In this document: positions 56,753 through 64,000 of the stretch, one piece after another
Numbering within the stretch: the first letter of the stretch is position 1
How the letters are laid out: each line of letters starts with the position of its first letter
Assembly: GCF_001625195.1 (NCBI RefSeq)
Contig: NC_054390.1
Span: forward strand, 3,930,027-3,994,026
Origin: Drechmeria coniospora
Lineage: Eukaryota; Ascomycota; Sordariomycetes; Hypocreales; Ophiocordycipitaceae
Length of the DNA: 64,000 nucleotides
Reading direction: 5' to 3'
Position numbers and translations under genes: made by a program
The notes under the pieces: model-generated
Database searches by the model: none
The model's input: the letters and a program-made list of their open reading frames with translations, nothing else
Told to the model about the DNA's origin: nothing

Positions 56753-59103
56753 CCAAAGGCTCAACTGTTTTGCCACGCCTCGAGACAGTGTTTTCCGAAC
56801 AGACCACCATCATTGCATCAAGTTTAACTCGAAGCATGTTTGGCTACCCCTTGTGGCTGTGCCGCCTGACGCAGGCTCATGGCCTGAAAGCGACCTTGTT
56901 TGCTTGTGACTTCTTCTACTGTTTGTTAGTCAACACTAAGTGCCACGAGTAACCAACCACGAAACAAACCAACTCGCACTACCAACCCCGCCGGCACTTT
57001 TACCAAAACGTACTACACGCACTGCTCCGTACCGGAATTCAAGAACATGTACGGAGGGCCGTATATCCTCCTCTGGCGGTGCTCCGTACAGGACCGAGCA
57101 CAGCGTCCTTGGTTGCTTCTTTTGGCCACCCATCTACCCAACCATCCGGACAGGACCACTACCTTGCAACCATAGATGACATCGGTCCATTGTCTGGAAA
57201 GAACTGTGCAGGAATACGCTCAGCCCCCCTGCTGCTTGCACCCTCAGAGGCCGGCGAGTGCACTACTGCGCGCATTTCGTCTCAGGACAATCGGACGGGC
57301 CTGCATCGAATAGGTGGCCGTCGGTCAGGGGGAAATCTGCTGTTGGGAGGGCGCCGGCTGTTTTGGGGCTCGGGCAACCACCCTCCAACCACTAATGCCG
57401 TGGTCGGGTCGTCACACCCCGCCGACAGGCGTACCAGCGGATCGGTACGGTGGGTTAATCGTGGCCAAGGTGTCGATTCAATCCCTGGTTGTCGCCGCTT
57501 GAGCTGAAGCATCCCTTTGGTCAGGTGTCTGACTGTGCGATGGGTGCGTTTACAGTAGTACGGAGCACCCACCCTCGTTGGTGTTTTCCAGTGGTGCACA
57601 CCTATGCAGGGAACGGTGTTATCTCCGGCAAACCAGCTGCAGTTTGTTTCAAAGGTTGCATGCAGCCTTCCATTTCGCAACAGTAGAGGTAGCCAAGGCG
57701 AAAATCGGCCTCACGACGGAGTCGGCTTCCACGGCGTCGGAACGGGTCACGGTAGCGGAAGGGGCCTCGTTGTCACCACGGAGGTGCGTGAGTCGATGAT
57801 GGTCGTGGCTAGCTGCAAACGTCTATGCAAATTAAAACGAGCATGTAGGTTCCTGCCGGAACTTTTCTCATCTAGATGGCAGAATGTTGCATCAGAGCAG
57901 AGCCAGGCGGCCTCGAAGGCGTAATACGCACCCGTTACCAGCAGTGCATCCTCCATTGCTGTCGCTTCGAATGGCTCTTCAGGCTCTGCCTCCGCAAACG
58001 GCAAGAGATAGTCTGCAGCGCTTTGGGGGGGGGGGGGGTCTTGGTTGATTTAGAACCATTAGAATCAATAGCCATCACGGTTGTGACGATCCTTTCCATG
58101 GAGGAGATTTGAATGCAACCGTGCCCAGTGCGTGGCAATCCGAGAGCCAGAAGGGTGGGGCGAGGCATGCGTACTTGCATACTTACGTACTCACAACTAC
58201 AGTAGTGCTGCACCGCGGACTATAGTTCGAGCGCTCCCAGGGGGGGCCCTACAAGCGCAGTATACTGTAAGTACAGTACTGTAAGTAATAGTTCTTATGC
58301 CCCTACTGTACGGGCAATTATTACAGTATTAATTATTGCACGCAACACCTTCTTGCACCCACACGGCCACAAGTACTGTAGGTACGTAAGTAGTGCAGCT
58401 GCGTGTGTAAATTATACTGTACCTACAACTAATACCTATGCTGCACCTATGCCGTACCTACAGTACTCTGTGCTCCGTTAGTACCTACTCTGTACCTACC
58501 TTATGCTGCACCTATACTGTACCTACACTGTGCCTAGGTACTAGCTCTGTATTACCACCTCTGTACGGAGTACCTACAACTATTATGCTGCGCCTGCTCT
58601 GTATTGCCTGTGCTTACTGCGCCTCCTCCGTGCCTATGTTGCACCTTCTCCGTGCCTATGATGCACCTACTCCCTACCTACCTATACCGTACCTACACTG
58701 TAAAAGTGCCAACGTTCAAGGTATGTCGAGCAATTACGCAACAGGCACGGTGTAAACTCGTCCCAGTGGCTCGGCGGTCGAGAGACGAGACGCACCGCAG
58801 CGGTGCACTTCTCCATTGCGCCGCACTGTCGGGTACTGACCCGCTCGCTCTGCAGAGTGTGGTAAGGACTTGCGCCGTCACCACGAGTCCGGCGTAACCA
58901 CCGGCGCAGTGTATCCTTCCTGTCGTGCTTGCGGATTCTCGGCTCGCTTCGTCGTCATGAATCCGTCCGTGTCCCGGCGGTGGCAGCTCGCGCGCGCGAT
59001 GGCAAACGAGCGAGCTTCCGGCCGGGCCTCGATGCCTTTGCACCCAGTCGTGGTGCGGTGCGGTGCGCCGCTGCGCGCTCGTGCATGTCCGATCCCGACG
59101 CCC
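56753..59103. other. Intergenic region between gene C and IRC6
   Basis: No confirmed gene. A G14 tract at 58025-58038 sits between two minus-strand frames that look weakly coding (see findings). 58140-58700 is dense in TACCTACAGTAC and CACCTAT/CCGTACCTAC repeats. Confidence 0.45.
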
Positions 59104-60208
59104 TCATAGCTCCCGCATCACCTCGGCCACGGCGCGCACCGCCATCCTCCTCCGTTGCGATTCGCCCAGGCCGGCGCTCGAATCCCGCACCGCCTGCAGG
59201 CGCCTCATCATGCCTTCGACCTTGGCCACCTCGTCGTCGTTGTCGTCGTCCAATCCCGTCGCCTTTGGCCGCGTCGGCATCCCGTCCTCCTCCGTCGCGG
59301 CGGCGTCCGTGTCGGCGTCGGCGTCGCAGGCGGCACGATGGCGAGCTTCGGTCCATATCGCCTTCTTGAGGCCTTGCCAGTCGGCTCTGTCGAAGCCAAA
59401 GTCGAGATCCTCGGGCTTCAGCTCCGCGCCCTCCTCGTCCCCCTCGGGCGACCCGCCGTCGTCCCGTCCGACGTGAAAGTCGCCAAAGTCGTCGGAGGAG
59501 ACGAGGGCGTCGTCGTCGTCGTCCTGGGCCCAGTCGTTGCTCTCGAGCGCCTCCCTCAGCCTCTCGACGCCCACCTTTTCGCCAAACTCGTTCCGCGCGC
59601 CCTTGTCCCCCGTCGACGCCCTCGGGACGGCCGAGGAGACGTGGACAAACTCCATGCCGGCCTCGACGCACAGGCCGTCCCACTCGTCCGTGTCGTCGGC
59701 CCCGCCGAGGCCGACGGCGAGGCGCACGCCGTCCCACTCCCAGCCGCCGAGCCCGTCGCGGACGACGGAACCGACCTGGCCGATGAGCTCGCGCGTCGTC
59801 GTCGTCTCCGGGCCCGTGCGGGGCAGCGGGAAGACGAGGACGAGGCCGCCAAGGACGGCGAGGACCTCGCGTGCCTCGTCGGAGAGGAACGACGCGGCCC
59901 ACGCGGCCGGCGAGCCGACGAGGTCGAGCCAGACGGGCACGTCGGCCCTGTAGTACGGCGTCCGGAGGGCGAGGCTGTGCGTCGTGCCGGCGAGGGACGT
60001 CGACGCTGGCGAAGGGGGGGAGCCGGCGAGCGCTGCGGCCGTCGGCGTCCGTCAGCGACCGGCCGCGGCGAGGAGGGGGGGGGCGTGCGAGCGTGCCGGC
60101 GAGGGGCCCGCGGCGCGAGGGTCACGCACCTTGGACCACGTTGCTCAGATGCTCGGCATGGTGCTCGAGGCTGACGGCGAGGATGCGTCGTGGATTCGTC
60201 ACCTCCAT
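59104..60208 (-). CDS. IRC6: Alpha/gamma-adaptin-binding p34 family protein (Irc6-like)
   Basis: Minus strand, two exons, 60208-60130 and 60005-59104 (124-nt intron), 326 aa. Exon 1 gives MEVTNPRRILAVSL, the conserved family start with the first beta strand of the small-GTPase-like fold; exon 2 continues SLAGTTHSLALRTPYYRADV and VWLDLVGSPAAWAASFLSDE, then a strand VLAVLGGLVLVFPLP. The C-terminal half is acidic (DDDDDALVSSDDFGDF) and ends with the p34/AAGAB helix VEGMMRRLQAVRDSS. Members bind clathrin adaptor subunits (AP-1/AP-2) and help assemble vesicle coats; yeast Irc6 is the counterpart. The exact acceptor at 60006 is inferred; reading through the donor hits TGA, so an intron is required. 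Cytosolic. Confidence 0.75.
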
Positions 60209-60792
60209 CCCGCCTGCGTCGGCGTCGGCGTCGGCGAATCGGTCCGTGGACGTCTCTTCTCCGGCCCGCTCTCGTCCTCGTTTGACCTTGCTCGTCGACG
60301 CGGCGGAAAGGGAACAGGTGGGATTCGGAATGGTGACGCTGGGAGGTGAGGTCTGGAATGGTGACGCTGGGAGGTGAAGCTGCGTGGCAAAGAGTGCCGT
60401 GGTTGGCTCCCTGGCGGTATGGATGGTGCCGCTGGCGGGGTTGCCATCCCCCACCTAGCCTGGACCGCACGGCAATCAAGGGTCCAGCGAACGACGCCGT
60501 CTTCTCGTGGCAGAACAACCACCTCGGACGGCGCTTTCACGTCCATGCTGCCACATCTTCCGAACGAGACGGGATACAGAGGCAAGCAAGTGCGTCGTAC
60601 AATTCAGGATACCGCTACGTCGGGCGATGTCGTGCGTCACGAATGCATCCGGACGGACGCACCAACGACGCACCCAAGCAAGGGCAGAGAAACATATACA
60701 GCGTGCTCGTGGAGAGCGAAAACCAGCTCCTCTCTCGCCTCGGGGCTCTCCGGGCTCTTCGCCCACTTCCCTCCTCGTCCTCCCCCCCCGTC
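60209..60792. other. Short intergenic region between two minus-strand genes
   Basis: Holds a direct repeat GGAATGGTGACGCTGGGAGG at about 60324 and 60353. No gene seen; promoter of IRC6 plus 3' flank of the membrane-protein gene. Confidence 0.5.
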
Positions 60793-61971
60793 TCACTGGT
60801 CGCCTCCCCAGCCAAAGGAGCGGTTGACGACGCCCATGGCCTCGACGCCGGCCCGCAGCACGTCGCCGAGGGCGCCGTCCCCCCCCGCCGGCTGGCCCCG
60901 GCTCGCCTCGAGGTCGCGCTGGTCGAGCTCGGCGTCCCGGCGCTCGAGCATGGCGCGCTGTATGGCCTTGGCCCACATGCCGTACCAGGCCTCCTCGCTC
61001 ACGCCGGCGGCGTACCGCCTCCGTCCCGGCACCGCCGTCGGCCGGCTCATGGGCCAGGCCGCCGTCACCGTCTCCCACCGCTTCGTGGCGAAGTGGAGCC
61101 AGGGCCAGGTGAAGAGGAAGAGCAGGCTCGCGTAGAAGAGGAAGCATATCCAGCGCGTCAGGCGCCAGCGGTTGGCGAGGCACGCGTTGTAGACGTCGAC
61201 GCGGGCGTTGGCGACGGGAAACGTCACCTCGCAGCGCCCGCGGTAGTTGGTGGCGCGCACGAGCGCCTCGAGCCGGCGCCGCAGCAGGTCCCAGTCCCAG
61301 CCGTCGACGCGGCGCTCGAGCGTGAAGCACCGGAGGCCGGCGGCGCTCGCGCAGAAACGGTGGCACCACTGCTCGACGCCGGGCACGCCCTCCTCGGGCG
61401 CCCGCTGGGCTCGGACGGTGCCGCGGCGCACCTTTTCAAAGTTGCTCGCCGTCACGAGGCTCCGCCACGACTGCTGGCGGCCGATGTCGGTGTAGAGCAG
61501 GTGCGTGAGCTCGACGCGGACGTCAAAGTCGACGACGCGCGCGCTGGCCGGCCGGTCCTTGCCCTGCTCGCGACGCCGCTCCCTGTGCGTGCCGCGGAGG
61601 CGGACAAAGGGCCGGGGCGGCAGGGCCGCGAGCCGCGTGATGTGGTCGAGGAGGAACTTGGGATCCGAGTCGAGCCGGGCGTCGACGTAGTAGGTTGTCG
61701 TGCCGTCGGCGTCCTGGCCAAACGGTCGCACGAGCTCGGCGCCGCCGCGAGGCATGAGCGGGTCGACGGGCCCGCGGCTCGACTCGCCATCGACAAACTC
61801 CTCGTGGTCGGTGTAGAGCGGCGGCAGGTCGTCGTCGATGCCGTCCAGCGCCAGCGTCGGGTCGTCCATGTACCGCATGCCGTCGGCAGGGGGGGCCGCC
61901 GTCGGGTAGAGAGAGATGGCCGCCGTCGACTCGCCCGCGTGCGAGGGCGTATCGGCATCGGGGTCGCCCAT
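60793..61971 (-). CDS. Uncharacterised fungal single-pass membrane protein
   Basis: Minus strand, single exon, 392 aa from the ATG at 61971 (MGDPDADTPSHAG). The frame is open upstream but that part is a purine repeat, so this start is preferred. Conserved-looking blocks: LPPLYTDHEEF, YYVDARLDSDPKFLLDHI, PPRPFVRLRGTHRERRR, DFDVRVELTHLLY, WCHRFCASAAGLRCFTLERR and TNYRGRCEVTFPVANARVDV. One strong membrane helix (WICFLFYASLLFLFTWPWLHF) lies near residue 275, with a cytosolic-type basic tail. I recall this arrangement as a conserved ascomycete protein family, often loosely named 'ABC-transporter-like', but there are no ABC motifs (no Walker A or signature sequence). Function unknown. Confidence 0.78.
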   Translation of the reverse strand: MGDPDADTPSHAGESTAAISLYPTAAPPADGMRYMDDPTLALDGIDDDLPPLYTDHEEFVDGESSRGPVDPLMPRGGAELVRPFGQDADGTTTYYVDARLDSDPKFLLDHITRLAALPPRPFVRLRGTHRERRREQGKDRPASARVVDFDVRVELTHLLYTDIGRQQSWRSLVTASNFEKVRRGTVRAQRAPEEGVPGVEQWCHRFCASAAGLRCFTLERRVDGWDWDLLRRRLEALVRATNYRGRCEVTFPVANARVDVYNACLANRWRLTRWICFLFYASLLFLFTWPWLHFATKRWETVTAAWPMSRPTAVPGRRRYAAGVSEEAWYGMWAKAIQRAMLERRDAELDQRDLEASRGQPAGGDGALGDVLRAGVEAMGVVNRSFGWGGDQ

Positions 61972-62084
61972 GCTGTCGGGTCGTGCGGGAGCCAGACGGG
62001 CGGAGGCCGGCAGGGTGGTTCTCGAGTAAGGACGCTCGAGAGAAGACGCTCGAGTGTAGAGGCAGAGGGACAAGAGAGAGGCAG

Positions 62085-62275
62085 AGGGCCAGGAGAGAGG
62101 CAGAGGCCAGGCGAGAGGCAAAAGGCCAGGCGAGAGACAAAAGGCCAGGCGAGAGGCAAAGGGCCAGGCGAGAGGAAAAAGGCCAGGAGAGAGGCAAAAG
62201 GCCAGGCGAGAGGCAAAAGGCCGGGAGAGGGGCAAGGGTCAGGACAGAGATAAATGGCCCGAAGAGAGGCAAATG
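62085..62275. repeat. Purine-rich minisatellite, ~19-20-bp unit GAGAGGCAAAAGGCCAGGC
   Basis: About nine imperfect copies 110-300 bp upstream of the membrane-protein start, on the strand that would be its promoter. Confidence 0.85.
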
Positions 62276-63356
62276 GCTCGAAGAGAGGCGAGGGAGGGAG
62301 GGAGGGTACGAGGCGAGGCAAGGAGGCGAAGCCAAGGATGCAAGAGTGAGCGGAGGCATCGAGGCTGGATGGGGCCTGCCATCCACAACACCCAGCAGGC
62401 AGCCAGCCAAGGCCGCCGCGGATTCTGCCTCGCGCTGGGCGGCACCTACGCTACTCGGGCATGGTGTCGGAGAATGGTGCACGAGTAGAGTTTGGTTGGT
62501 GGCCGCGGAACGACAGCCAGCGGCGATCGAAGCCGTCAGCCTCGCCCATGCGGGGTAGCAACATCCACCAGGCATCCGCCCTGTCGTCGAGCACTCGGTA
62601 CGCACTCGTACAGTACTTGTAGGGGCGCGATTCGTGCGTCTTGCACGGAGGACTCGGCACGGAGCACAAGGACTGTACGGAGTAAATACAGTACATGTAA
62701 GTACGGAGTAATAATACTGAACGCACGCATTTGGGGCATGGAGTCTCGGAACGGAGGGGTGGCTCGGTCGATCATACCGTGCATGCAACACTGGTGGGCG
62801 CCGTGCCACAGGGCCACCGTGCTTGTACCATGCCTGTACAGTAGGGGTGCTGTGCTGTGCTGTGCCTGTACTTACACGGCAGGTTCTCCACCGCGCGTCT
62901 TGCGCACTGTGCTCTGCAGGTAAGTGCTGGTGGCCGTGCTGCTAAAGTACCTTCAGGCCGCTGCGTGCTCGGTGCTGAGGGGAGATCTCGTTAGGCATGT
63001 GCGGTGGGGTGGCAAGGGTGGCAAAAGCGTCGATTCAATTTGCAGTAGCATCATTGAATCGTCACGTTTGTCTAGTTGCTGTAGGTGCCCCTCCGTGCCA
63101 GCACTTGTAGGTGCGCTGTACGGAACGGCGATTACTGCGCATGCAAGTTGTTGCACCGTCCATGTAGGCTGCCGTGATGTGCATGTAGATTGCTGTGCTG
63201 CACATGTGCCGCACATGGACTGGAGGCGATGCAGGTGCGCTGTGCGGAACGGCAAATACTGAGCATACAGACTGCCTTGATGCACTTGTGCTCCACATGG
63301 AATGGAGGCGAAGTAGGTGTGCTGTGCGGAACACGGCGATTAGTGTGCAGCACTAC

Positions 63357-63490
63357 GACGCACATCCACTGTAGGCGCTGCGCTGCACATCCACTGTAGG
63401 CGCTGCGCTGCACATCCACTGTAGGCGCTTCGCTGCACATCCACTGTAGGCGATGCGCTGCACATCCACTGGAGGAGCTGTGCTGCACCA
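63357..63490. repeat. 25-bp tandem repeat CGCTGCACATCCACTGTAGGCGCTG
   Basis: Five full copies plus flanks, nearly identical. More diverged relatives (GTGCAG / CACATG..ACTGGAGG) extend left to about 63190. Confidence 0.9.
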
Positions 63491-64000
63491 CTTCTACGGT
63501 AGTACATGCAAGTACGGGATACTACTTGCACAATACCGTACACAAGGTAATACTACTTGTACGGCAAGTACGTAGTACACCTGGGAGAACAATCACATAG
63601 CACTGCCGCGCGCAACGAATAACAGTACAAGGAGGTCAAGTAGTTGGTTCTCGACGGAATACAGCACGGTGCGGCGGGCGACTGGGCACTAGATGGTCGG
63701 GAACCTCCAGTGCGTGTAGTGCACTGGACTGCATCTGTGGATGCGGCGACGATATAATACCACAAGTAATTACGCTACTGTACACGGATGGGTGCCGCAC
63801 AGCACACCTACATACACGTACATGTACCTGCGTTGCAAGTCCCTGCCTGAACACACTGCAAGTTCACCTACGTTAGTACTTGGACGCACTGCAAGTATTG
63901 CTTACTTGTACTCCGTACACGCTCTGCAGGTATTACTTCAACGCACTGCAGGTACTTGAACGCATTGGAAGTTCCTACTTGGACGTACTGCAAGTATTAC

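Larger units (their letters stand above)
61972..64000. other. Intergenic region to the right window edge
   Basis: Contains a purine minisatellite (62085-62275), GTACGGAGTA-type motifs (62660-62715), and a 25-bp tandem repeat (63357-63490). The final 500 bp are GTAC-rich like 44-53 kb. No gene recognised. Confidence 0.5.

Noticed and set aside
56543..56776. Longer N-terminus for gene C starting at 56776
   Set aside because: It would begin upstream of the TATA-like element at 56742-56752 and would bury the signal peptide that starts at 56542.

Overview
This window is eukaryotic nuclear DNA from a filamentous ascomycete, most likely Hypocreales. The genes carry short spliceosomal introns of about 55-145 bp with GT..AG ends and CTAAC-like branch sites. 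Several products are best known from Pezizomycotina: an Opi1 repressor, a Mis14/Nsl1 kinetochore protein, a Dnf3-type flippase, an HTF1-like homeobox factor and an enterotoxin-A-type ADP-ribosyltransferase. That last family is expanded in insect- and nematode-parasitic Hypocreales, so a parasite such as a Drechmeria, Ophiocordyceps or Hirsutella relative is a reasonable inference but is not proven here. Intergenic DNA is full of GTACGGAGTA-type palindromic motifs.

Layout. The left edge (1-400) holds a frameshifted protein-kinase-like fragment. From 2 to 14.5 kb lie housekeeping genes: SEC14 (+), MIS14 (-), OPI1 (+), a coiled-coil hypothetical gene (+) and an alpha/beta hydrolase (+). From 16.3 to 31.2 kb is an island rich in secreted products: an AltA1-like small protein, a type-B carboxylesterase, an unrecognised 192-aa secreted protein, and two tandem secreted proteins called here A (25.8-27.5 kb) and B (29.5-31.2 kb). 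An intracellular Hsp31-type glyoxalase sits among them. From 32 to 42.8 kb come an MDR oxidoreductase (+), a P4-ATPase (-) and a homeobox transcription factor (-). From 42.8 to 54.4 kb I find no credible gene, only short tandem repeats and palindromes. At 54.5-56.5 kb (-) is gene C, a secreted ADP-ribosyltransferase. At 59.1-62.0 kb (-) are an Irc6/p34-like adaptin-binding protein and a fungal single-pass membrane protein.

The most interesting signal is a three-gene mosaic. A and B share their promoter region, signal peptide and first ~75 residues, as if tandemly duplicated. A and C, 27 kb apart on opposite strands, share their whole 3' half, including both introns, exon lengths (516 and 162 nt) and stop position. 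A is therefore a chimera joining the B-type N-terminus to the C-terminal module of the ADP-ribosyltransferase. That module contains a regular 34-residue helical repeat. A perfect 45-bp inverted repeat lies just upstream of B. Together these suggest a locus where secreted effector genes are built by swapping N-terminal heads onto a common C-terminal carrier.

All gene models were spliced by eye using reading frames, splice consensus and family knowledge. No database search was run.
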